The position numbers were made by a program, and so were the translations under genes. Of a DNA stretch of 64,000 bases, positions 11,397 to 21,294 are shown in pieces (position 1 is the stretch's first letter; each line of letters begins with the position of its first letter). Below the pieces are notes generated by a model. It did not search any database and was not told the DNA's origin. It saw nothing but the letters and a program-made list of their open reading frames with translations. This stretch comes from Thelonectria olida (taxonomy: Eukaryota > Ascomycota > Sordariomycetes > Hypocreales > Nectriaceae), in NCBI GenBank assembly GCA_020736575.1, contig JAGPYM010000001.1, positions 3,906,001 to 3,970,000 of the forward strand. Reading direction: 5' to 3'.

Positions 11397-13669
11397 CTAT
11401 TCAATATCACTAATTTCTATATCAATATCATCATTAGCAATGTCCGGATCACATACTAGCCCCAGCCCACCGTGCCGAGTCCCGACAATATGCCCATTCC
11501 GCATCCAGTTGCCGAGACACTCAACTTCCTGCAGCCGCTCGCACGTCATCGACAGCCGGTCCCATGATGCGGTCCTACGAGCGCCTGAGAAGGTCCTTTC
11601 TGGCTCTGCCGACTGAGGGCTTATCGAGAGTATATCGATGGCCATACGGCTAAGGCGTGGAAACTGCCGTCGTTGTTCAATGCGACACCACCACTCCAGA
11701 GGTTTGCAATCGATCTTGACAGCCGGAGAATTAATAAATGCGTCTAGGTTATCGCCATCGGTTGAAAGAGCCGTCTCGACCTCCATCTCCTGTAGCAATA
11801 GCTGTAGCTGCGAAGGCGGCTTCCCCGGCGCAGCTGGCATATCCTCCGGAGTAGTTTCTATGTCTCCATCGATATTGGTATTGTATTCCTCCTCCCATAT
11901 TTGCCGGGCTCCCACAATCGCTGGATTAATCCACGCACTCTTCCAGTTCTTATCCAAGTATGCTTTTCGACAGCGTGGATCGAGAAGAAGAGCGGCGACG
12001 TAAACGGGAGCCTCATCAGACATAGAGTAGTATTTATCGAGTACAAACCATCCCATCTCGATAGAATGGAGCATACGGCTATCATGGAACTCCGGGGTCG
12101 AGTAGTGTATCTAACAAATTAGTTAAAGGCTGTCTCTTTAACGGAGATAGACCTTACCTTCGCTTTCTCAAAGTGGCTGAGAAGACCATCCATCAGCCGC
12201 AGCGTACTGCAGAGGCTCGCTTTATCGCCTTCTGTTATCAAAGTTGCCTCGGTAAAGGGCTGGAGGAAAGTATGCGTTTTCGACAGTATATCCCAGTCGG
12301 CGCCTGATAGAAGATGAGCACAGCCGATGTCCTTGTCATGGTCTACCATAAACTGGACGATCTGTGCCTTCTTATCGAGGGCGACACTGATAACTTTATA
12401 CCATGAGGACCACCGTGTTGCGTTATCGATCCCGAGACTGCGACCCACAGCTTCGCGCCAGTTATCACTATGGATTGGAGAGCTTCCAATCCAGACTGCG
12501 AGATGGTGGAGCTTCTGGAGAGCATTAATGCCTTCCCATCCGCTAAATTCTAATTGCTGAGTAGTCCTCTCTCTCGTCGGAGGTCTCTGCTGTCTCCCCT
12601 GGTTCTCCTCTGATGTGTGATCCACCGTGGTATCGGGTCCTGAAAGCGTATTCTCATTCAGAGCAGTAGAGAAGGTTTCGATAGACTGCGCACCAGCGGC
12701 GTTGCCGGCGGCATTAAGGGCAGCGCGTAAAGCTTCTTTCGAGCGCGCGAGAAGGAAAGCTTGAAGGGAAAGGTTAATAATATGGCCGAAACAGCGGACA
12801 CGGCGGCGGACAGGATCGAAGATTATCTAGACGAAACTCAGCTGGCACAGCCATAGAAATTTATCTTTACTTACTCCTCGCCCGTGAAGTAGCTTCTTTG
12901 ATAAAGCTTCTAGGCAGGTATTGTTCGAGGATGCGTTATCCCCAGTATGATAACCCACGCGTCGAATTTCGAATCGCCCCAAGACATCAGCGATCAGGCC
13001 GGCCTGGGACTCGCCAGAGTGGTCTTTTCGACACTCTAGCAGACCTAGAAGCGCCTTTCGAAGTTTATAGCCCTTATCGACCCACTGTCCGCATACTGCA
13101 AGCATACCATGTCGGTGTGGTGATGTCCAGAGATCAGATGAGAGGTGAATCATCGAAATGGCAGATTGAAGGGACTCGGCCAACTGAGCAGCGTAGAACT
13201 CATAGCTAGCTGAGATGTAGCGCATCACTGTACGTCGGGAGGTAATCAGACTATCCTCGATGGCAGGATTACATGCTAGTGCTAGGTCCTTTATCTCATC
13301 CCACTCAACCATCGAAAAGGCCACTCTGCGACGTGTGAGAAGGCTGATAAGAGCTTCGATGTAAGCCTGTCGATTGAAGGCATTCCGTAATGCCGCTTCG
13401 GATGGCGTAGTCGATGATGTGATATATACGTCGAGCGATTGCTGAGATTGATTCTGCCGGCTAGAGAGCCCGATCAGATATGGATGATTATTCCTTATGT
13501 GGCGCCGCGCATTGCCCTTATAGCCATCCTTCCATGGCTTCGCCGTACAGTATAAGCAGACATATAAAGTGCGAGGCTTCGCCTTCTCTCTGGTGAAAAA
13601 TCTCTCAATATCGATGAAGTCGGGGGCGGAAGAGGGTGTCCTCGGTACAGACGAAGTTTCGGATGCCAT
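11397..13669 (-). CDS. hAT family transposase
   Basis: This is the cut-and-paste transposase of the surrounding element. It has three exons, 12875-13669, 12158-12826 and 11397-12110, with introns of 48 and 47 nt (GTAAGT...TCTAG; GTAAGG...GTTAG). The reading frame is continuous for 725 aa. Domains in order are: a BED-type zinc finger near residues 35-65 (CLYC...ARRHIRNNHPYL); the RNase H-like core with the first acidic residue in LSSDLWTS and the second in YHTGDNASSN; RCFGHIINL after intron 1; NATRWSSWYKV; and the C-terminal hAT dimerisation region (LEWW..., SISPQSAEPERTFSGARR). All key family residues I can check are present, so the enzyme may be functional. It is transcribed in the same direction as the gene it interrupts. 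Confidence 0.93.
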
Positions 13670-14230
13670 GGCGATGGCTTGATGGTATAGATAATGGATC
13701 GAGGCGATGAAGAGTCTGCCGATAAATCGTACTAGAAACTGCAGTAGCTACTCGGAAGACTTTTTTTACCTTAAGATTCTTGTCAATTTCTGATGGATCT
13801 GGATCATAGGGATAGAAGCTCTTGATTCTCTATCTAATGAGTGGAAACAGGTCGGTTTCTTATACATAAGATGAATTGGTCCTCCGGGGCCGTTGTGTTT
13901 AAGAACTTGCTTTTTGGGAGACATAGGTGATACCAACCACTGACGGGAAGTCCGGACTTCCGGGCTGCCGGTCTGAACTGCCTGTCTGAACTGCTGGAAG
14001 ACCTTCCTTCCGGTTTGATCAAATGTATGACCCTTTGGTCTGTTGGATGTGATAATTCTGAATATAGAGGGGTTGCGATAGATTAGATTAGATTATAGAG
14101 CGGGCTAATCAGACGCCAGGAACGCCGTTGTGAGTTTATGAGTTAACTCATGAGTTAGCAGCGATAACTCAGACTCAACTCATATGAGTTTTATGAGTTA
14201 GAGTTATGAGTTAACTCATGAGTTAGGTTT

Positions 14231-14255
14231 GAGTTAACTAAAATGCCCAGGTATG
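14231..14255 (-). repeat. hAT right terminal inverted repeat
   Basis: Read on the minus strand it begins CATACCTGGGCA. The first 11 bases are identical to the left end, and 23 of 25 match overall. Confidence 0.9.
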
Positions 14256-14263
14256 CTGTAACC
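14256..14263 (+). repeat. hAT target-site duplication, right copy
   Basis: CTGTAACC is identical to 11186-11193 and directly abuts the right inverted repeat. Confidence 0.95.
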
Positions 14264-14562
14264 TGAATGGAACGAGACTCCCCATACTTTTGGGTCATCA
14301 CAAGATTGCGAAGATCCCTCTGGGAGACCTTAGCTATGGAGTCGGTCTTCTTCACCGACTTCTTCTTCACTCCTCCCTTCTTTGTCGTGCGTGGCTTCCT
14401 CCGTGGCCCATAGGAAAGATAGGTCTTCGGACCCGAGCGATACTCACGGTCTCCAGAATAGGGTCGACTCCGTCTAGAATAATACGCCATGTCTCTGACC
14501 TGTGCAAAAGGTGACTGAACGAGAACAACTGCTTCCAGCAAGTTGAAAGGAAAAAAGAGGCC

Positions 14563-14770
14563 GGGCATCTCTGCCCTTTTATACTCATCCTGGGGTTGCG
14601 GTCCCCGCAAACGTAGGCACACCTTGTTCCTACGATTATGGATCCCCACCTTCGGTCGTGTGGTACCACAACGGAATTACGTCGCTCCGCTCGTCCATTC
14701 TCTTAGTACCAACTCTCTCCTTCCACTCGCCCTCGTTCTATGGACTGGTTTCCCGGTTTCCCGGTTTCCC
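14563..14770 (-). repeat. Right copy of the virus-like control region
   Basis: This is the counterpart of 9638-9853 and lies just upstream of the capsid-like gene. It carries the TATA box (14576-14583), a hairpin TTGCGG-TCC-CCGCAA at 14596-14610, a GTCGCTCCGCTCG word near 14681, and ACTGGTTTCCCGGTTTCCC from 14744. Compared with the left hairpin, two stem base pairs differ by compensating changes (C-G to T-A, A-T to G-C) while the TCC loop is unchanged. This suggests the structure is selected. Confidence 0.6.
14576..14583 (-). promoter_or_regulatory. TATA box of the capsid-like gene
   Basis: TATAAAAG on the minus strand lies 86 nt upstream of the ATG at 14490. The left control-region copy has a matching TATAAAG at 9653-9659, so the element is conserved between the copies. 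Confidence 0.5.
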
Positions 14771-14879
14771 TCATCACTCGGCTATCTATACTCCTATATC
14801 GTTCTATGGCCTCGCTGCGCTTAATATATAGGGATCACAAGCTCACTACGTTCGCTGTCGGTCACTGCACTCGATCCTT

Positions 14880-15710
14880 CACCAGTCGCTTTGTTATTTA
14901 ATTTCTTCCATGTGATGTTGATCGTGAGACAAGGGAAAATCCCCATCACGGCAAACCAGATGCCCAAGAGCCGAACATTGCTCTTCTCACAGTCCTCAAT
15001 AGCTGCAAGGAGCAAGTACTCTACCCCTCCCATATCCGAACGGGCTGCGATGACAAAGCCACGGTGGCCGAATCGATCGGAGAAGAAGGCCGCAGCGATG
15101 CAGAGGCAGAATGACACCGCATAGGGAGGCGCCGTCAGGCCCTGAGCAATAATGCTGGAATATCCAAGTTTTGGACGATGGTGGGGAGGAAGTTGGCGAG
15201 CCCAGCAAAAGAATAGTTGCAACAAAAATGGATGGCTGCGTGGACATAGGGTTGGTAGTCGCCGAGGCCTGCTGTCACTTGTTTCTAGTTGAGTTTGCTC
15301 TTGGCCGTCGTGTCTCTCGTGGCGAGTCGAGCAACAGATGCTTCCTTTTCCTCTTCGCTGAACAACTTGGCGGCTTGAGGAGAGTCGGGGAGCAAGAAGT
15401 AAACAAAAGGGCAACGATAATGGTTGGGGCACCCTCTAAGCTCCTTGTTAGGGACAACAGATGAGACTTGCGCGTGGATGCATTGCTACTCACCGATGAG
15501 CAAAATCAGCCTCCAAAGCCCGATTGAGGCGTTGGCTTTGGATATGCCGTACACGAGCGACGCCGCAAATCAATTTGCGAGAGGAGTTTCCAAAGCAACG
15601 TGGTGGTCCATTCGAAGAGTTAGCTCTGGATTCTTTGAAACTACTTTGACATGTGTTCGCCTGATGAACGTCCGCCTTGTCGGCGATTTCGAGGTTTGTC
15701 ATCATTTGGG
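14880..15710 (-). pseudogene. Truncated Dal5-type MFS permease remnant
   Basis: This is the remains of an allantoate/anthranilate-type (Dal5 family) permease. Clear segments are ASIGLWRLILLI near 15530, an apparent intron starting GTGAGTAGC, then LEGAPTIIVALLF, LLPDSPQAAKLFSEEEK, YSFAGLANFLPTIVQ, LGYSSIIAQGLTAPPY, FFSDRFGHRGF and GIWFAVMGIFPCLTINITW. These lie in different frames with at least two in-frame stops (TAG after AKSKLN near 15290, TGA within the exon near 15570). Family similarity ends abruptly near 14880, exactly where the virus-like island begins, and the last membrane helices are missing. This suggests the island inserted into, or recombined with, this gene. The 5' limit is approximate. 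Confidence 0.75.
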
Positions 15711-16231
15711 GTAAAAATAAAGAAGATCTGCATGTTTGCAGAAGAGAGGCAAGTTGATGCCGAAGGACTGGCTGTTCTTAAACGGGGTGCCTCATGCGCA
15801 TTTTATGTAGCAACTACCAGGTCAGTCGCCCGTGCAACATGGCGATAGATGAAAGTAACAAGATAACCGCAGGCTTTCCGAATGACACGCAACATGAGCT
15901 TGACAACTCACTTTTTCTATCCGCTGCCCCGCAAACCATCCCCATTCATCAATCATCTATACCCTGGATTTGAATACCAAGCCTCGGAAGAGATTCCATT
16001 TCTGTTACGATTGGGCTTTTACGGCTTCAGTAGTCGGTTCATTTCATTCGTGGTGTAATCCAAACTTCTTGACTCGGGTGCAGATGTGCCAACCCGCCTA
16101 TAGCTTAATTACAACTAATAATTCAATTCTGACGACTAACGTAAATACTCTATCCATGAACTGCCTTATGCTATCCAAAGACTGAAGGTAAACCTATCTA
16201 TGATACAAGTTGCGTGTTTCTCTTACAATCC
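15711..16231. other. Intergenic, no gene seen
   Basis: No open frame or RNA gene is recognised here. It may include further unrecognisable 5' remains of the adjacent permease pseudogene, and the 3' flank of the next gene. Confidence 0.4.
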
Positions 16232-17053
16232 CTAAAGCATCACCGCGGCACCGCCAACGAGGGCAGCAGCGCCGGCCAAGAGAACTTGCAGTGTAGCGGC
16301 CGGTCCTGCAGCGTTGTCGCTGTTGGTGGTGGTGGACTGTTCACCGGTCACTGACGGAGTCGACGATTCTGCAGCGGTAGTTCCCAGCGTAGTCTCGGAG
16401 GCTTCAGAAGTCTGGGAGCTCGCCGTTTCAACTGTCGTGGTGCCACTAGCCGTCTTCGTCGTGGATTCACCGGTCTCGGAAGCACCAGTTGCGGAACCGG
16501 TAGATGTCGCAGTGCTTGCTTCATCGCCTAGCTTGTCGGCACCTGCTGTAACCGTCACGATGAGCGGAGTTGAGGTAAGACCGGTGACGGTGGTTGAAAG
16601 GGTGACTATGCTGTTCGTGCCCGAAATCGACTGGTCTACGACTGCGGTACAGTCGGCGAGATCCTTAGTAAGCTGCAAACGACAGTTCAAGCTGTTAGAG
16701 CTGCATGGTGGATGCATGTGTTAGCAAGCCGTTGAACGGACTCTGTGAACCAGATTGGGAATGACTGACGCAGTAATGCTCTGGCCAGTCTCTTCTGCCT
16801 CAAAAACAGTCGTGTAGGTATATGCCAATGTGGTGGGACCAAATGTGAGCAACAGGCCATCAGGCATGCCGCATTCATCCTCCTCGGCTGTGTCTGGACA
16901 ATTGAGCGCATAGGTAGTGACAGTATCCTTGACGCCAACAACGGATGCTTCAAGTCCATCTTCACTGTACGCGGGGAAATAGACCGTGACAGTAGTCTGC
17001 GCGGCGGCGGCAGCAACGCTGCAGAAGGCGAAGAGAGGTAGTCGTTGAAGCAT
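16232..17053 (-). CDS. GPI-anchored Ser/Thr-rich surface protein, paralog 1
   Basis: This is a predicted cell-wall or plasma-membrane GPI protein of 250 aa. The two exons are 16770-17053 and 16232-16700. The 69-nt intron uses GTCAGT...GCAG and is placed at the same phase (2) as in its paralog at 37538. MLQRLPLFAFCSVAAAAAQ is a signal peptide. The mature N-terminal domain has the pattern TTVTVYFPAY...EASVVGVKDTVTTYALNCP with conserved cysteines. Then follow a Ser/Thr/Ala-rich stalk (about residues 150-220) and a GPI signal (SDNAAGPAATLQVLLAGAAA, ending GGAAVML). Function is unknown; the domain layout suggests wall structure, adhesion or host contact. The ATG at 17053 is the only start with a signal peptide. 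Confidence 0.8.
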
Positions 17054-17896
17054 GGTGGTTGATTTTTGCTTGTTTGTGATTTGGTATTGAGGAACAATAG
17101 CGGTTAAACGAGGACTCGAGGAGTGCTGCCCAGTTAAGTAGGAATGAGTGCGAGGGTGGCAATAGCACGGTTTTATTAAAGTCGCAGCCAAGCACCAAGA
17201 CAGGCCATGCAACGAGCCCCAGGGGCTGTCCCTATATAATGACGTTTGGAGTCAACAAGTGGAGAAGATGCAATGGTGAAACAAGAAAGGCGGAGCAAGG
17301 TGGTTGGTATTCGTACTTCGTATATCCGTAGGGCTGGCGTTGATGCGTCCTAAGGGAGTGCATTTGAACCCATGATGTACGAAGTAAGCCTCTCCGTTGA
17401 CTCTTCATTATGGTCATTTTGGCTCATTCTTTGCAGAAACTACCTTGTCTTCCTACCCAACTTTCGGAATTTAGAAGGAGTTGGCCCCTGTTAATTTCGC
17501 ATGATCTGCGAATACATTATGGCGGAGTCCTGAGTGCACTGCCCGGTCGACATGGTTGAACCAACAAACACCAGCTCAACGGCCTACGTAATAGTGCTGG
17601 CACGTCACGAAGGATCGTTTCCACCAAGCAGCCCATGTTTACCGATCTGGCAATGGCCGACATGTGTGCCTTGCTTAACTTATGGGGAAGCCTGTCGGAA
17701 TAAGATAGAACTGAAAGACTTCAAAACCAAACCTCCAGCCACCAGGTCCGAGTTCACCATGGACCCTATTTAAACAAAGACTATGATTGGTTGCATGTGA
17801 CCAGGGTGCAAACGCGCCACAGCATGACCAGAAACCCGAGGATAGACTGGAATCCTTCATTCCAGAATCCTCAAGTTGCCCACTACAGTCGACTTC
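17054..17896. other. Divergent intergenic region
   Basis: This holds the 5' flanks of the GPI protein (minus) and the HET protein (plus). TATA-like CTATATAATG is at about 17232. No gene is seen. Confidence 0.4.
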
Positions 17897-20140
17897 ATGC
17901 GCCTCATCAACGTTGACAATTACCGCGTCGAGGAATTCCCGAGCAATGAAGCCCCGCCGTATGCCATACTCTCCCACACCTGGGGCATCGAGGAAGTGAC
18001 GTTGAAGGATCTCGAGGCCGGCGACTGGAAGGATCGCCAAGACAAGAGAGAGGGCCATGAGAAGATAACCGGTTGCTGCGCTGCCGCTGCCGCTGAGGGT
18101 TTCGGCTACGCATGGATTGACACCTGTTGCATTGACAAGACGTCCAGCGCAGAGCTCTCCGAGGCCATCAATTCCATGTTTCGCTGGTATCATGAAAGCG
18201 CTATATGCTATGCCTACCTGAGAGACGTGGACAGCGCGCAGGACCCCAATAGTCCAGACTCCGACTTCTCCAAGAGCAGGTGGTTTACTCGTGGCTGGAC
18301 TCTTCAGGAGCTGCTTGCCCCGACGGAAATTGTATTCCTCGGGCGCGACTGGGGCGAGATTGGTACCAAGAACACGCTGCAGGGCGCCATCACCAAGATC
18401 ACGCGGATAAGCAGCGCGGCGTTGGAGGACCGGAGCTTCACCAACTATAGCGTTGCGCAGAAGATGTCGTGGGCCGCAGGCCGATGCACTACGAGGCCTG
18501 AGGACGAGGCCTACTGCTTGCTGGGGTTGTTCGATGTTAACATGCCGCTGCTCTATGGGGAGGGCCAAGGGGCGTTCTTCCGATTGCAAGAGGAGATCAT
18601 GAAGCGAACAGATGACGAAAGCATTTTTGCGTGGTCTCATCCAACTGATGAGCAGTCGCACGTCCATCTAACAGGCTTGCTCGCCTCGTCACCAAATCTG
18701 TTCAGAGACTCATCAGATGTTACCATGGTGGTGGATAATGCGAAAAAGGCTGTGTCGAGGGGACTGGATTCATCCGAGAGCTATGTGAACGCTTTCGAGC
18801 TCGTCCGACAGCTTGTCCGAGTGAGACTCCCGATTCTCGGCCCTCTGAAGGGGATGGAGTTGATTGCTAGGGGACCAGTGCCGGACTTGTGCAGTTTCTC
18901 GCACGCTGACCCGGAAACCGAGAGTCCTCTACAGCTTGATCATGTGAAGGCATCTGGCCCCGACGTCAAGCCTACGCCGAGCATCAGCGTTCCCGAAGGA
19001 GAGTCGCCTAGAATACCGGGTCCTTCAATAGACTGGGTCTTGGGAGACGATGATCTTCAGGCATCGCAGAGCAACGAGGCGCCAAGACCGCAACTTTGCC
19101 TCGATCCGTCCGACGGGGAGGATTCTATTGAGCTTGTGACTAAAATAGAGGAGGAAGAGGGTAACCAGGGGTTCTTTGGTGAAGACGCGATTGGCGCACT
19201 CAGCGATCAGCAGGAAGCCGGGGAAAAGGATGGTCCACGTTCGAAGTGGCGATGGTACATTTACGAGCCTGTTGTTGCAGTCCCGCTAATGTGCACCATT
19301 GATGAAAAGCCTCTTGCGCTACTACTCTCCAGAGGTTCATTTCGCTCGAGGGAAGAAAGCGTTTTATACAGGCTGCACTCGCCGTCCCTTGTCTGCATCC
19401 AGGACTTTTCCCACTTCACCGAGATGTTGTCGCCGCTCCGGACCACATACGTTTACGCCTCTACCAAATACAACCACGAGATTGAGTCGTCAAAGCCTGT
19501 TACCTCAGAGGTACGCATCGGACCAATGCTTGACATGGGATATGCTTTGCTTGAGGAGCAAGGGTTTGATTGGGCGTTTGATCCAAAGGAGAAGAAGTTG
19601 GTCAAGATTCGTGACCGCCACCAGTCGCGTAGTCACATGATCGTCTTCCGCCATCGAACGCAAGACACGCAAAACTACCCCTCCATCTTCATGCTGGTAA
19701 GCTTCAGTGAGCCTCGCGTTGGCATCCTCCGCGGCTCGTTGATCCCTGTGCTTGGCAGTAACGTCTGGCGCGCTCAAATGGGCAATCAGAGCCGAGCCGA
19801 GTTTGCAATGGGCATCAATGGAAAGGCCATCATATTGAAGGAGAGGAAACTGGCAAGAGTCAAGTATTTAAGTGTGTCAATCGAGCCGCGAGCGTCGACA
19901 GTACGTGGCGCGGATATTACTCCCGTCTTGCGTGGACTGGGAGCCCTGAACATGAGGCTGCAGCGGATTTGGAGCACTTTGGAGGAGAAGAATGAGCATT
20001 CTAGCTTGGACGCTGCAGGGCGCGATGTACAAGCACGAGATGACAGAGGTGCTCTTTCAGTTCAGACTGCCGAAGAGCCCTCTGTGGCACTCGAAACGCA
20101 GGACAGAGATCAGAACAGACAACAACTAGGCAGGGGATGA
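17897..20140 (+). CDS. HET-domain (heterokaryon incompatibility) protein
   Basis: This is a single-exon protein of 747 aa. The ATG at 17897 gives the standard HET start MRLINVDNYRVEEF. The HET domain occupies about residues 1-230 with its diagnostic blocks YAILSHTWG (22-30), GYAWIDTCCIDKTSSAELSEA, CYAYLRDV and SRWFTRGWTLQELLAP. These are followed by EDEAYCLLGLFDVNMPLLYGEG, typical of the HET-D/HET-E group. There is no NACHT or WD40 part. The rest is an uncharacterised C-terminal region with an acidic, low-complexity stretch around 390-450. HET proteins trigger cell death on fusion with an unlike strain. The specificity partner cannot be read from the sequence. The frame is intact. Confidence 0.9.
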   Translation: MRLINVDNYRVEEFPSNEAPPYAILSHTWGIEEVTLKDLEAGDWKDRQDKREGHEKITGCCAAAAAEGFGYAWIDTCCIDKTSSAELSEAINSMFRWYHESAICYAYLRDVDSAQDPNSPDSDFSKSRWFTRGWTLQELLAPTEIVFLGRDWGEIGTKNTLQGAITKITRISSAALEDRSFTNYSVAQKMSWAAGRCTTRPEDEAYCLLGLFDVNMPLLYGEGQGAFFRLQEEIMKRTDDESIFAWSHPTDEQSHVHLTGLLASSPNLFRDSSDVTMVVDNAKKAVSRGLDSSESYVNAFELVRQLVRVRLPILGPLKGMELIARGPVPDLCSFSHADPETESPLQLDHVKASGPDVKPTPSISVPEGESPRIPGPSIDWVLGDDDLQASQSNEAPRPQLCLDPSDGEDSIELVTKIEEEEGNQGFFGEDAIGALSDQQEAGEKDGPRSKWRWYIYEPVVAVPLMCTIDEKPLALLLSRGSFRSREESVLYRLHSPSLVCIQDFSHFTEMLSPLRTTYVYASTKYNHEIESSKPVTSEVRIGPMLDMGYALLEEQGFDWAFDPKEKKLVKIRDRHQSRSHMIVFRHRTQDTQNYPSIFMLVSFSEPRVGILRGSLIPVLGSNVWRAQMGNQSRAEFAMGINGKAIILKERKLARVKYLSVSIEPRASTVRGADITPVLRGLGALNMRLQRIWSTLEEKNEHSSLDAAGRDVQARDDRGALSVQTAEEPSVALETQDRDQNRQQLGRG

Positions 20141-21294
20141 GGCCTCGACAGTTAGAGAGGGCATAGTCGCATTGTTCTTGTGGAATTGGTCTTGTTTGTG
20201 GAGTCAGGGCAAGGTTGATCCTGAGGAGTTGGTTTGTTGGCTGTGTTGCAAGGATCGCGTTCCGCCAGTGACTCGCCCGTCGATCGCTGTGGAATCTATC
20301 AGGGCACAACATTATAAAGTCATGGCTTCCATACTTGCATCCACTATGCAGCATTCTAAACTTGGCTTCCAAACTTGGTTTCGAGCCTACCACTTGTAGC
20401 CAACCACACCGAGGCTGCAGACCATCCACCCATACGACCACAGCACCATGGAATCGGATCCGTTGACCCCAGACGAGAAGATTATTTTTATAAATGGGTC
20501 GGGGTTGGAGGATATAAGCCGCCCGTAAAGAGCACATGGACGAAGGCACCATCACGTTGGCTCTCCCGACTAAAGATTAAGCATGACTTGGGGAAAAGGG
20601 TTAATTAAAAGCTCCAGTTTATGCTTAATAAGAGGAAGTATTAATACCAAGAATCGTGTCTGACATTTGACTACTTCCTTCAAGTTGCCAAGATGCCTGA
20701 AGATGCTATCCAGGAAACATCTGAAACATGGCAATTTACCACATTACGACAATGGAGGTCTTCACTCCGAAATGGGTGGCACCTGCGCAGCCGATTGTGT
20801 TAAATCCCATCTATCATAGTGGTCGTTCGTGCTCGGGAGGGTTTTCTCCAGATTTTCCACCAACTGCCAGCCACCCCGGAAACAAATGCACCAATGGTGA
20901 TGGGACGAGCTCATGCACCACGTTACATTCGGTTCTTGGATGGCCTGCGTTTTGAATCAATATACAGTTTTATCCGTATTCGGCGTCTTACGGCTCCCGG
21001 GCAACTTTAATTCCCCGTTTGGCATGTCAAAATGGCCTTGAATAGAAAGTCTAAGATGACTTCATGTATTGGACGTGTGTTGTAATGGCATGAACCCATC
21101 ATGACAGAGGAGAACCCTGGTCTGCAGATTGGCGGAGCGAATATACGAATTAGAAATCTATAAAAGCCTGGCTCATCTCTTCCTTTCCGTCGACTTGACT
21201 ACTGGTAGCAGACAAGGATCATCGGCATCTCATCTTCTTCACTTCACTCTCTGAAACATTCCTCCTTTTTTTCTCTTCTATAGCTCTTCTCATC
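20141..21294. other. Intergenic, pectate lyase promoter side
   Basis: There is no gene. The right end carries a TATA box at 21159-21166 and a CT-rich leader before the pectate lyase ATG. Confidence 0.45.
21159..21166 (+). promoter_or_regulatory. TATA box of pectate lyase gene
   Basis: TATAAAAG lies 129 nt upstream of the ATG and is followed by a pyrimidine-rich stretch typical of well-expressed fungal genes. Confidence 0.5.

Larger units (their letters stand above)
11194..14255 (-). mobile_element. Complete hAT DNA transposon (3,062 bp)
   Basis: Both ends, both 8-bp target duplications (CTGTAACC) and an uninterrupted transposase gene are present. The 25-bp terminal inverted repeats begin CATACCTGGGC and differ at two positions. 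Inside each end lies a cluster of palindromes, ACTCATGAGT (11215, 11273, 11292; 14146, 14214) and ACTCATATGAGT (11242, 14178), likely transposase-binding subterminal repeats. The element sits inside the capsid-like gene. Perfect duplications and an intact coding region point to a recent, possibly still active copy. Confidence 0.93.
10434..14490 (-). pseudogene. Capsid-like gene of CRESS-DNA virus type, split by hAT element
   Basis: This is an endogenous virus-like gene in two halves. The 5' part (14256-14490) starts with MAYYSRRSRPYSG and runs through a very Arg/Lys/Tyr/Ser-rich arm, as in the DNA-binding capsid N-terminus of genomoviruses and geminiviruses. The 3' part (10434-11185) has beta-rich stretches such as GAVYIAGVSLDLDIFHSG and GDRYMILCGIKTW. 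The two lengths (235 and 752 nt, one target-duplication copy counted once) sum to 987 nt, exactly 329 codons with no internal stop, close to the ~300-330 aa of genomovirus coat proteins. The halves are separated only by the transposon at 11194-14255. A minus-strand TATA (14576-14583) lies 86 nt before the ATG. The viral assignment rests on size, the basic arm, circular-genome-like flanks and general fold impression; no database search was possible. The alternative is an unknown basic fungal protein. Confidence 0.55.
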
